52,885 nt of DNA, from positions 1 through 52,885 of the forward strand of contig CAUUCF010000007.1 in the NCBI GenBank assembly GCA_963543695.1, in the 5' to 3' direction. Of the stretch, positions 42,669 to 50,655 are shown piece by piece. Below the pieces are notes generated by a model that was given only the letters and a program-made list of their open reading frames with translations, did no database searches and had not been told where the DNA came from. The number at the start of each line of letters is the position of its first letter. Position 1 is the first letter of the stretch. Both the position numbers and the translations under genes were made by a program. The DNA is from CAUUCF01 sp963543695 (GTDB lineage Bacteria; Pseudomonadota; Gammaproteobacteria; UBA9339).

Positions 42669-44390
42669 CTACGACTGTTTTTTAAATTGATTTTTTTGAG
42701 CAGCTTCTCGTTGCTGTTTAGCTAACTTTTCTTGATGTTCAAAATCATAAGTAAAACGTTCTTTGTTAAGTTTTTTTACTCGCTCTGATACTACCGTTAA
42801 TTCCTTATTCCAATCTTCCGTTTTTTTAATAATAGTCGGTTTAAGTAAAATTACCATTTCAAATTTCTGAGCAGCTTGATCTCGATTTTTAGCCGCTTCT
42901 CCAATTAAAGGAATTTGATCTACCACTGGAATACCATCTTTATATACTTTGCTATAGGTTTCCATTAACCCACCAATTACGATCACTTCACCACTCTTAG
43001 CTCGTACGATAGAATCAGATTCTTTAATACGGTTACTCGCGGTCGGAACAACGGTATCTTTACCAGATTGTTTCAATTTTAATTCACTAGGAGATACTTC
43101 ACAAATCGCCGGATGTATATGTAAGATAATATTATCGTCTTTATCAATCTGCGGAATAACGTCCAAAGAAATACCCGAAAAAAAGATTTTTAATTCGATG
43201 TTACTACGATTTTCTAACGCACTACCACCGGAAATAGTAGAATCTTGAAGACCAATTACGTAATAATCTTCGGTTCCTATTTTAATAACGGCTTTTTGAT
43301 TGTTTAACGTCGTAACTCGCGGATTCGATAAAACATTAACGCTACCATAAGCATTTAATAAATCTAAAGAAGCGTCAAAACCACCGAAAGTTCCTTTAAA
43401 CATACCAATACCGGTTCCTGAACTTAAAACTGAACCCAAAACGGAGCTATTCAATTTACCAAACTGAATTTTTCCGTCATCGAACGAACCTCCCCATCTA
43501 ATACCCGTTTTAAATTGATTATTTAACTTCACTTCGACAATCTTAGCTTCAATTACAACTTGACGTTGTAAAATTTCTTCTACTTCTTTTAAGTATTCTT
43601 CAACTAAACGCTGTTCTAAAGGATAAGCTCTAACGACCACCGTATTAGTATTGGCATTTACGATTACAGCCTTTTCAGTGTTAACGTTGCTTTTATCTTT
43701 CTTATTAACCCCTACGATCGCTTGCAAATTTGCTTCTAACGCTCCCCAAAAAGGTTGCTCTTGTTGAATCGTAGCTACAGACTGATCAACGGCTAATTCG
43801 TCACCACCATTACTTCCATCTACTGAACCTTTACTACTAACTTGGGTAGTATTAATTCCTCCAATCGTCGTTGAACCACGACGGGACAAGTTAATATAAT
43901 TCACTTGATAAACTTTACTAATTAACTTTTGTCCATAAATATAATAACCGTAATCCGTTAACTTATATTCATAACCATAACTATCACGTACCGCATTTAA
44001 TACTTGACGGACCGTCACGTTATTCATATTTAAAGAAATTAACCCTTGCACGCTTTTATCGACAATTACGTTATAGTTCGTATCTTTAATTAACCCAAAG
44101 AAAAAATCTTTCGCTTCTACTTCGTTAACCACGATGTCAAATTTAGGTTCAGGAACGACATTTTCACGTTTTAAACCCAAACTACCCCCAAAAGACACTT
44201 TCATTAAATCATTAATCTTATCTGGTAATTTATCCTCATTTCCTTTAGCTTTTAAAATATTAGTCTCGATACTATTACTAATAGAATCACTAATATTAGA
44301 CCTAATTACGTCATGATGACTAACATACTTAGTACATCCGTTCAACAACATCGCCGTTGAAAAAAATATTGACCAACTTACTTTATTCAT
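42669..44390 (-). CDS. mshL: Outer-membrane secretin MshL (PilQ/GspD family)
   Basis: The 573-residue protein is a probable lipoprotein: signal peptide with lipobox LLNGC (C19). It has an STN/N0-like domain (about 84-155), a second N domain with VNANTNTVVVRAYPLEQRLV, and a C-terminal secretin domain (about 275-530) with VEAKIVEVKLN, VLSNPRVTTLNNQKAVIKIG and the closing SGEVIVIGGLM. It forms the outer-membrane pore. It overlaps mshK by 8 bases. The tail after 530 is rich in K and Q. Confidence 0.92.
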   Translation of the reverse strand: MNKVSWSIFFSTAMLLNGCTKYVSHHDVIRSNISDSISNSIETNILKAKGNEDKLPDKINDLMKVSFGGSLGLKRENVVPEPKFDIVVNEVEAKDFFFGLIKDTNYNVIVDKSVQGLISLNMNNVTVRQVLNAVRDSYGYEYKLTDYGYYIYGQKLISKVYQVNYINLSRRGSTTIGGINTTQVSSKGSVDGSNGGDELAVDQSVATIQQEQPFWGALEANLQAIVGVNKKDKSNVNTEKAVIVNANTNTVVVRAYPLEQRLVEEYLKEVEEILQRQVVIEAKIVEVKLNNQFKTGIRWGGSFDDGKIQFGKLNSSVLGSVLSSGTGIGMFKGTFGGFDASLDLLNAYGSVNVLSNPRVTTLNNQKAVIKIGTEDYYVIGLQDSTISGGSALENRSNIELKIFFSGISLDVIPQIDKDDNIILHIHPAICEVSPSELKLKQSGKDTVVPTASNRIKESDSIVRAKSGEVIVIGGLMETYSKVYKDGIPVVDQIPLIGEAAKNRDQAAQKFEMVILLKPTIIKKTEDWNKELTVVSERVKKLNKERFTYDFEHQEKLAKQQREAAQKNQFKKQS

Positions 44391-44769
44391 TATTTGTCCC
44401 CTGCTTACTACCAGATTTTACGTTTTGTTCTTTACTCATTGCAAGATAATACTGACGACCATTCTGATCTTGAAAATAAACCCCGTCTTTTTGAATATGC
44501 GTTACCAAAAATTCGCCAAAAAGATAATCTCCCTCTTTCACTTTTTTATTACCTAACCAAGCCCAGGATAACTTACTATTTTCGTTCCAAACCACCATCT
44601 TTAAATGGCTGTTACGAAACGCTTCCGCAGCATTAGTATTCGCTATCGTTGATTGCGCTTTATTTCCACGTCCTAAGCCACCAGGCATCATAGGATCTCT
44701 TAATATTGCATCCGATGCATATAGCATCCCGTTTAAAAACCAACTTAAGTAAAATATTTTTTTTATCAT
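44383..44769 (-). CDS. mshK: MshK-like periplasmic pilus protein
   Basis: The 128-residue protein has a signal peptide (1-19, ending LYASDA), then RDPMMPGG (a D-P-x-x-P element common at the start of MshK and PilP-like proteins), and a small beta-rich domain of about 70 residues (WLGNKKVKEGDYLFGEFLV). It probably bridges the inner-membrane complex and the secretin. The call rests mostly on its place between mshJ (4-base overlap) and mshL (8-base overlap). Confidence 0.68.
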   Translation of the reverse strand: MIKKIFYLSWFLNGMLYASDAILRDPMMPGGLGRGNKAQSTIANTNAAEAFRNSHLKMVVWNENSKLSWAWLGNKKVKEGDYLFGEFLVTHIQKDGVYFQDQNGRQYYLAMSKEQNVKSGSKQGTNNE

Positions 44770-45320
44770 CTTTTGCTTTCTTTAATTCTTAAATAAATAT
44801 CGATATCTGCTTCAGGATAACGGAGGGTTTGATACTTAATTTCACTCACTTCCACCGGTAAATTATCCTTAACTAAAATTTTTAAAAAACTTAGCAAAGG
44901 GAAATAAGCCCCTTTTATTCGGAGATTTACCCCGTCAATATTATCGTTACTTTGCATTATCCGAATATGTTGCATTTGAAACTCATCTATGCCCCTAATT
45001 AATTGGTTAATGCGCTTTAATATTTTTTCCGTAGAATTATAACTAATTTCGTTCTCTGTTTCTGGAGTTTCTACTTTCACTAAACTTTGATTTGCAATGT
45101 TTTGTTCAACCGTCATTAATTGACTAGTCAATTGTTGATTTATCTTCTCATAACGTTTGATCTTTTGACCATCACTAAAGTCGCAACCAATCATCGTTTT
45201 CCAAATTAGAAATACCCCCATTAAGCTAATACCTAAAACCGAATATCGTATTAACCCTTTAGCTTGATCAAAGTTAATTCTGATTTTTTGAAAAAAAATT
45301 AATAATTCCTGTTTATTCAT
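44766..45320 (-). CDS. mshJ: Pilus assembly protein MshJ (PilO-like)
   Basis: The 184-residue protein has one membrane segment (about 23-45, IRYSVLGISLMGVFLIW), a coiled coil (about 55-85) and a C-terminal ferredoxin-like domain ending with LPVEVSEIKYQTLRYPEADI. This is the PilO/GspM-type plan. With the MshI2-like protein it would form the inner-membrane alignment complex. It overlaps mshK by four bases. Confidence 0.75.
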   Translation of the reverse strand: MNKQELLIFFQKIRINFDQAKGLIRYSVLGISLMGVFLIWKTMIGCDFSDGQKIKRYEKINQQLTSQLMTVEQNIANQSLVKVETPETENEISYNSTEKILKRINQLIRGIDEFQMQHIRIMQSNDNIDGVNLRIKGAYFPLLSFLKILVKDNLPVEVSEIKYQTLRYPEADIDIYLRIKESKR

Positions 45321-45337
45321 AACTCTAATTACCTACA

Positions 45338-45874
45338 TCACTTATCTTTATTTTGCAACCATTTATCATCGGTACTTAATACAAAATAAATAAGATTATC
45401 TTCCCCGCGTGTTTCTTCAATCGCTTTTAATTCCTGTTTATTGAAAAGACCAGCTTCATCGTATGATTGTAAAAATTCTGCTATTTGTTCTGGATAATAA
45501 GCTTTTCCTTGTAAAATCAGGTTATTCGCTTGTAACGTAGATAATTCAAAACTAGTTAACCATAACCCTTCGGGAATTTTTTCAGAACAAAAATTTAAAA
45601 ATTCCAACATGAAATTAGTTTTACTTTTTTCGAAATCATCTTTGATAACAGCTTTATAATTTTTTTTATACTCTCTAAGTTTTAATTCTAAATGACGGTT
45701 TTCCTGCACTAAATTTTCATAATGAATTCGATTCATCGTTTTTCGCGCTAAATTAAAACCACTAAAAAAGATTAAGACAATAAATAAGGCTAAAGATAAT
45801 TTAGTAACCATGATTAAATCTAACCACGGCCAAGATATTTTTTTTACTTCTCTTAATAAATTAAGATCTTTCAT
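45338..45874 (-). CDS. PilN-like pilus assembly protein (MshI2)
   Basis: The 178-residue protein starts with a short conserved MKDLNLLREVK, the PilN-type cytoplasmic tail that docks to PilM. It then has a membrane segment (about 23-42), a coiled coil (about 45-75) and a C-terminal domain with PEGLWLTSFELS, a PilN hallmark. It directly follows the PilM-like gene. In Vibrio the equivalent gene is usually called mshI2. Confidence 0.8.
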   Translation of the reverse strand: MKDLNLLREVKKISWPWLDLIMVTKLSLALFIVLIFFSGFNLARKTMNRIHYENLVQENRHLELKLREYKKNYKAVIKDDFEKSKTNFMLEFLNFCSEKIPEGLWLTSFELSTLQANNLILQGKAYYPEQIAEFLQSYDEAGLFNKQELKAIEETRGEDNLIYFVLSTDDKWLQNKDK

Positions 45875-46822
45875 TTAACCTCTCCTTTGTTCGTTCATTG
45901 ATAATTGATAAATTCTTCCTAAAGAAGGCCAATGTACTTTATAATCGATATCTTCAATTAATTGAACGTAATCTTTAAAAGCATGATCAGTTTCTAAAGC
46001 TAAAAATTTAAAATTGCAGCCTAATTTTTGGCTAATCGCTAACAATTGCACGTTACTAAATATTGCGTTAGGGAAAATATTAAACGTTTGAATTTCATTA
46101 CCTCCTAATTCAGAAGCACCAATATTTAAAGAATGTTGAATTTCTTCCCATAAAAAATTTTCATCTTGTTCATCAATGAAAAAATTACGCGTAAAATAAA
46201 GCTGGAAATTTTGACTAATGGTCAAAAGGCAATTATTTTGGTCAAAAGCTAGTTGTGCCATATATTCCGAAGTACGCTTGGTATTCCCCAGGTCTAACAT
46301 CACACTTTCTTGTATACAAGCGCTATTGACATTTAGCCCACACCTGCCCAGACAATGCGATAATTTTTCCATACTACGACGGTCGACGATGACAACGTAC
46401 CCTTTTCGTTCGTTTACGTTGTTATTCATCGTAAATAATTCTTCTACCAAAATGTCTTCTACTGGAATATCAACTAAATCTTTTACTTGAAAACGTAGAA
46501 ATTTAGTTAGTTCGGCCGTTTTAATTTGGGGAGGAACCGTTTGTAGTAATATTCTATACCAATCTGGATTTAGCACTACGTCACAACGAACTTTTTCTAA
46601 ACCATGTTCTTTGACAAAAGCGGCCAAACTATTTTCTAACTCACTATAGATATTATCGCTACCTGATTTCTGTAACCTAAACAACTGTACTTCTTCAACT
46701 TTATAAGGATGCCGTCCAGGAACATAAACCACCAACGAGACACTATCTTTATTTAAACTAACGATTACGCGTTTGCGTGGAATTGTAAACCAATTCCACA
46801 TTCTATTAAAATTTTTAATCAT
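45875..46822 (-). CDS. mshI: MshI/PilM-like actin-fold pilus protein
   Basis: The 315-residue protein lacks a signal peptide and membrane segments. It has an actin-like PilM fold pattern: an N-terminal VIVSLNKDSVSLVVY (about 19-33), VLNPDWYRILLQTVPP and a middle LVDIPVEDILVEELF region. It is the cytoplasmic partner of the PilN-like protein encoded next. It begins eight bases after fba, so the metabolic gene and the pilus cluster probably share a transcript. Confidence 0.78.
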   Translation of the reverse strand: MIKNFNRMWNWFTIPRKRVIVSLNKDSVSLVVYVPGRHPYKVEEVQLFRLQKSGSDNIYSELENSLAAFVKEHGLEKVRCDVVLNPDWYRILLQTVPPQIKTAELTKFLRFQVKDLVDIPVEDILVEELFTMNNNVNERKGYVVIVDRRSMEKLSHCLGRCGLNVNSACIQESVMLDLGNTKRTSEYMAQLAFDQNNCLLTISQNFQLYFTRNFFIDEQDENFLWEEIQHSLNIGASELGGNEIQTFNIFPNAIFSNVQLLAISQKLGCNFKFLALETDHAFKDYVQLIEDIDYKVHWPSLGRIYQLSMNEQRRG

Positions 46823-46830
46823 CTTCTATT

Positions 46831-47763
46831 TCAACTTATCTGATATGCACTGCCTAAAATGTTTAAAATTTTATGTTTTACTAAGGCTTTAATCTCTGCT
46901 CTAGCTAATTTTAAATAACCACGCGGATCAAAATCACTAGGGTTTTTAAACAAAAATTCCCTAATTGCCGCAGTCATTGCTAAGCGTAAATCAGAATCTA
47001 TGTTAATTTTACACACTGCTAACTGAGCTGCTTGCCTTAATAAGGCTTCCGTTACCCCTCGAGCTCCACTTAATTGGCCGCCATGCTGATTAATTTTACT
47101 AACGTATTCAGGCATTACCGAAGATGCTCCATGTAACACTATCGGGAATCCCGGTAAACGTTTACCGACCTCCTCTAAAATATCTAAACGCAATTTAGGT
47201 TCTCCTTTAAATTTGTAAGCTCCATGACTAGTGCCAACAGCTATCGCTAAAGAATCGACGTTAGTTCTAGCCACAAATTCTTCCGCTTCTACGGGATCAG
47301 TGTAACAAGCATCTTGACTAGCGACTTGAAGGTCATCTTCAATCCCCGCTAATCTTCCTAACTCACCTTCTACAACGACACCACGATCATGGGCATAATC
47401 TACGACCTTTTTAGTTAAACGAATATTCTCTTCAAAATTAAGATGAGAACCATCAATCATGACCGACGTAAAACCACCGTCAATACATTCTTGACATATC
47501 TCAAAAGAGTTACCGTGATCTAGATGAAGACAAATCGGTAAATCTGTCGATAACAAAGCCGCTTCTACCAATTTAACTAAATAAGTGTGACTAGCATATT
47601 TCCTCGCTCCAGCCGAAACCTGTAAAATTACTGGAGACTTTAATTCTTGAGCTGCTTCAGTAATCCCCTGGATAATTTCCATGTTATTAATATTAAACGC
47701 ACCTATTGCGTATTTACCTTGATATGCTGATTTAAACATTTCCTTTGTTGTTACTAAAGACAT
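46831..47763 (-). CDS. fba: Class II fructose-bisphosphate aldolase
   Basis: This zinc enzyme splits fructose 1,6-bisphosphate. I start it at the ATG at 47763, which has a GGGGAG site three bases upstream; a 17-codon extension to 47814 would overlap the hinT end and is not family-like. The 310-residue protein has the zinc ligands in LHLDHG and VLHGASS, plus GTSHGAYKF, and the FNINNMEI start. The extra sequence in the second half (SGARGVTEALLRQAA) fits the long class IIA/B form used in the Calvin or glycolytic enzymes. It lies between hinT and mshI. Confidence 0.95.
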   Translation of the reverse strand: MSLVTTKEMFKSAYQGKYAIGAFNINNMEIIQGITEAAQELKSPVILQVSAGARKYASHTYLVKLVEAALLSTDLPICLHLDHGNSFEICQECIDGGFTSVMIDGSHLNFEENIRLTKKVVDYAHDRGVVVEGELGRLAGIEDDLQVASQDACYTDPVEAEEFVARTNVDSLAIAVGTSHGAYKFKGEPKLRLDILEEVGKRLPGFPIVLHGASSVMPEYVSKINQHGGQLSGARGVTEALLRQAAQLAVCKINIDSDLRLAMTAAIREFLFKNPSDFDPRGYLKLARAEIKALVKHKILNILGSAYQIS

Positions 47764-47791
47764 ACTCCCCTCTTTTTTTGATTTAATAAAT

Positions 47792-48136
47792 TTAACCCAA
47801 TAATTTACGCCCACCTAATAGGTGTAAATGCAAATGATAAATCTCTTGTCCACCATTATCGTTACAATTCAACACTAAGCGGTAACCATCTTCATCGATC
47901 CCAAACTCATGAGCAATTTGTTTAGCGACAATCATCATATGCCCTAATAAGAGTTCTTCGTTCTGCCCTTGAAGATCGTTTAAAGTAGCTATGTGGTAAT
48001 TAGGAACAATTAATTTATGAACCGGCGCTTTAGGACGCACATCACTAAAAACCGTAACTGTATCATCTCGATAAATAACCTCTGCTGGCGTACCGCCATC
48101 AACAATTTTACAAAATATACAATCTATTTTTTTCAC
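47792..48136 (-). CDS. hinT: HIT-family nucleotide hydrolase (HinT-like)
   Basis: HinT-type proteins are purine nucleoside phosphoramidases. The 114-residue product has CIFCKI (6-11), GYRLVLNCNDNGGQ, and the histidine triad HLHLH (101-105) followed by LLGGR. I prefer a GTG start at 48136, six bases after GAGG; a TTG at 48142 would touch that site directly. It is the first gene of the run hinT-fba-msh-uvrB and is divergent from the phosphopantetheinyl transferase gene. Confidence 0.94.
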   Translation of the reverse strand: MKKIDCIFCKIVDGGTPAEVIYRDDTVTVFSDVRPKAPVHKLIVPNYHIATLNDLQGQNEELLLGHMMIVAKQIAHEFGIDEDGYRLVLNCNDNGGQEIYHLHLHLLGGRKLLG

Positions 48137-48215
48137 AAACAACCTCAGTTAAATCCTGTTACAAAAATACCAAAAATTTAAATGGATATCTACTAATATT
48201 TGAGCATATCCGATA

Positions 48216-48245
48216 TAAAGTAAATCATAAATTAAATTTACTTTA
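48216..48245. repeat. Inverted repeat between divergent hinT and PPTase genes
   Basis: TAAAGTAAAT (48216-48225) and ATTTACTTTA (48236-48245) are perfect ten-base arms around a ten-base AT-rich spacer, with one further A-T pair outside. It lies 80 bases from the hinT start and 27 bases from the PPTase start. An operator or a leader hairpin is possible; there is no adjoining U-tract for a terminator. Confidence 0.5.
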
Positions 48246-48272
48246 TCAATAAAAACTACTATATTTAACCGA

Positions 48273-48854
48273 ATGGGAATAAAAATTTTACAAAATTCAA
48301 CCGATCTCCAACGATTAAAGCAAAATCAGTTAGTAATTTGGCTGATTAACGATCATCCCGACAATAGGCTATTTTTTTCTCAATATTTACAACCAAACGA
48401 GCGAACGTTCATTAACGAGCGTCGTACCGCTAGAGGAGCATTACGTTATTTTTTATCTCGTTATCAAATTAACGAACCTTTACAAAAAACAGTTCACGGT
48501 AAATTATTTACGCAAAACCAAATTCAGTTTAACGTAACCCATACTTTTAAAAAAATTGGCCTTATTTTTGCTCAAAATTTAGAAGTAGGGATCGATTTGG
48601 AAGCTCATTTACCCCGTCAAAATTGGCAAAAAATAGCGCAACGTTTTAAAGCTAAAATTGATTCATTATCCGAATTTTACCAATTTTGGACCCGTAAAGA
48701 AGCCGTAACTAAAAGTTACGGTCAAAGTATCTTCTCACCCGTTGCCGTTCAAGATAGAACTACAGAAAATTTAATTTTACAAGACCATTACAGTGGAGCC
48801 ATTAGTTATTCTGGTTTAAAACAACAATCTTTTACCGTTTTTGAAATTTTATGA
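48273..48854 (+). CDS. 4'-phosphopantetheinyl transferase, Sfp type
   Basis: The enzyme moves phosphopantetheine from coenzyme A to carrier proteins. The 193-residue protein has RTARGALRYFLSRY (about 50-63), FNVTHTFKKIGLI (89-101), VGIDLEAHL with the metal-binding Asp and Glu (about 108-116), and the helix FWTRKEAVTKSYG (about 138-150). These are the three Sfp-type motifs. It overlaps pepP by four bases. No polyketide or peptide synthase gene is in the window, so it may simply serve ACP, possibly in place of AcpS. No clear ribosome-binding site precedes the ATG. Confidence 0.88.
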   Translation: MGIKILQNSTDLQRLKQNQLVIWLINDHPDNRLFFSQYLQPNERTFINERRTARGALRYFLSRYQINEPLQKTVHGKLFTQNQIQFNVTHTFKKIGLIFAQNLEVGIDLEAHLPRQNWQKIAQRFKAKIDSLSEFYQFWTRKEAVTKSYGQSIFSPVAVQDRTTENLILQDHYSGAISYSGLKQQSFTVFEIL

Positions 48855-50026
48855 AAATTAATTACGAACAGCGTCGTTTAAAAATACAAGCTCAGTTACC
48901 TCCAAATACCCTTTTTCTAGTTACCAATTTCCCCGATGAAGATAACGGAGAAACGAATAGTAATTTCTACTATCTAACAGGATTAACGTTTTTTACCCCC
49001 GTTTGCCTATTTTTAAATGCTCAAGGTGATTTTGGCTTAATTGCTGATCAGTTTACTCGTAACCCTTGGAACGGAGATCTTTTAACGTTAAAACATTTAA
49101 CCAACTTAGGTTTTAAAAATTTTTGTTTAGCTCGTGACTTAAAATCCTTTCTCGTTAATTACCATCATTTTTTGATTCCTCATCCGATTGCGGTTAATTA
49201 CCAGAAGCTTACTGAATTTTTCAAAAATCGCGCTGAACAAGTTCAAATTAGCGACTTGTTGATGAAAGCACGAATGATTAAAGATGTTTCAGAAATTTAT
49301 TATTTAAAACAAGCAGCTAAAATTACTGCTCAGGCTTTTAAGCATATACAAAACGTTCCTAAAATTAATCTTAGGGAACGAGAATTAACTGGTCTTTTTA
49401 ACCAACGTCTTTATCAACAACAAAGTAACGAAGCTTTTAAAACCATCGTTGCTACCGGTAAAAATACTACCACTTTACATCATCAAGCTTCCTACCAAAA
49501 AATCCAAAAAAACGACCTCGTATTATTAGACGCTGGAGCTAGTTTTAACCACTATGCTTGTGATGTAACTAGGGTTTACCCTGCTAAACAATTTTCTCCG
49601 GCTCAAAAAAAATTATACCGCATCGTCCTTAAAGTCCAACAAACCGTTATTCAAAACGTAAAACCAGGAATTTCTTTTTCAGAATTACAGCAAATTGCTG
49701 ACGATACTACTTATCGTGCTTTATTTAAACTAGGACTGTTGAAAAAGCCCCTTAAACAATTAACGATTCACAGTATCGGACATTGGTTAGGTCTAAGCGT
49801 GCATGACGTTGGCGATTACCGATTACCGTTACAACCGGGCATGGTTTTAACGATAGAGCCTGGTATTTATTTAGGAGCCCATTTTAGTTCTCCTTGGAAA
49901 AATTTAGGTATTAGAATTGAAGATACGGTTTTAGTGACACAAAATGGTTGTCAAGTACTAACGGCCAAAATTCCTAAAACAATTAAAGCGCTGGAAAAAA
50001 TTTATTTGCATCAACCTGATACTTGA
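48851..50026 (+). CDS. pepP: Xaa-Pro aminopeptidase (aminopeptidase P)
   Basis: PepP removes N-terminal residues before proline. The 391-residue protein has an N-terminal creatinase-like domain (about 1-150) and a pita-bread catalytic domain. Its dimetal ligands are visible: DAGASFNHYACDVTR (two Asp), the His in HSIGHWLGLSVHD, and Glu in LTIEPGIYL and IRIEDTVL. It is shorter than E. coli PepP (441) mainly at the N-terminus. It overlaps the PPTase gene by four bases and precedes efp by 53 bases. Confidence 0.93.
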   Translation: MKINYEQRRLKIQAQLPPNTLFLVTNFPDEDNGETNSNFYYLTGLTFFTPVCLFLNAQGDFGLIADQFTRNPWNGDLLTLKHLTNLGFKNFCLARDLKSFLVNYHHFLIPHPIAVNYQKLTEFFKNRAEQVQISDLLMKARMIKDVSEIYYLKQAAKITAQAFKHIQNVPKINLRERELTGLFNQRLYQQQSNEAFKTIVATGKNTTTLHHQASYQKIQKNDLVLLDAGASFNHYACDVTRVYPAKQFSPAQKKLYRIVLKVQQTVIQNVKPGISFSELQQIADDTTYRALFKLGLLKKPLKQLTIHSIGHWLGLSVHDVGDYRLPLQPGMVLTIEPGIYLGAHFSSPWKNLGIRIEDTVLVTQNGCQVLTAKIPKTIKALEKIYLHQPDT

Positions 50027-50079
50027 CTCTCAGAGAGGGATGCTTTAAGCTGAGCATGAAGCTAAAAGAGGTAATAATT

Positions 50080-50649
50080 ATGGGCATGATTGCAACAAAC
50101 CAATTTAAGAACGGTATTAAAGTTATTTTAGACGGTGATCCTTACAACATTTTAGAAAATCAATTCGTTAAACCAGGTAAAGGACAAGCTTTTAATCGAG
50201 TTAAATTACGTAATTTAAAAACCGGCAGAGTATTAGAAAGAACTTTTAAATCCGGAGATACTTTAGAAGAGGCAGATGCAATTGATATCGATTTACAGTA
50301 TCTATACAACGATGGAGAAACTTGGTTCTTCATGTCCCCTGAAAATTTTGAACAATATGCAATTTCTAAAACCGTAGTTAGCGATTCCGTTAAATGGTTA
50401 AAAGAACAAGACATTTGTAAAGTAACATTATGGGATAATCAAGCTATTGCCATTATTCCCCCTATTTTCGTCACGTTAAAAGTAGTCGATACGGATCCTG
50501 GATTAAAAGGAGATACGGCTACAGGCGGGAGTAAACCAGCTACTTTAGAAACAGGAGCCGTCATTCGAGTTCCTTTGTTCATTGAAATCGGGGAAATATT
50601 AAAAATTGACACGCGTACCGGCGAATATATTTCTCGCGCGAAAGAATAA
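50080..50649 (+). CDS. efp: Elongation factor P
   Basis: EF-P relieves ribosome stalling at polyproline. I start it at the ATG at 50080, after AAAGAGG with eight bases spacing; an in-frame extension upstream to 50023 is unlike the family, and a second ATG at 50086 is less well spaced. The 189-residue protein has three beta domains. Lysine 34, in FVKPGKGQAF (29-38), is exactly where E. coli EF-P is beta-lysylated. The C-terminal GEYISRAKE is typical. epmA follows after six bases, a coherent modification pair. Confidence 0.97.
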   Translation: MGMIATNQFKNGIKVILDGDPYNILENQFVKPGKGQAFNRVKLRNLKTGRVLERTFKSGDTLEEADAIDIDLQYLYNDGETWFFMSPENFEQYAISKTVVSDSVKWLKEQDICKVTLWDNQAIAIIPPIFVTLKVVDTDPGLKGDTATGGSKPATLETGAVIRVPLFIEIGEILKIDTRTGEYISRAKE

Positions 50650-50655
50650 ACTAAA

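Noticed and set aside
35819..46822. Type II secretion system (gsp) instead of an MSHA-type pilus
   Set aside because: The families overlap, but the order PilM-, PilN-, PilO-, MshK-, secretin, ExeA-like ATPase, TPR, ATPase, platform matches the msh locus, and no gspG-K pseudopilins are present.
47764..47814. 17-codon N-terminal extension of fba
   Set aside because: It overlaps the hinT coding end, while the ATG at 47763 has GGGGAG directly upstream.
50023..50079. 19-codon N-terminal extension of efp
   Set aside because: The ATG at 50080 has a good ribosome-binding site and places the modified lysine at position 34, as in E. coli.
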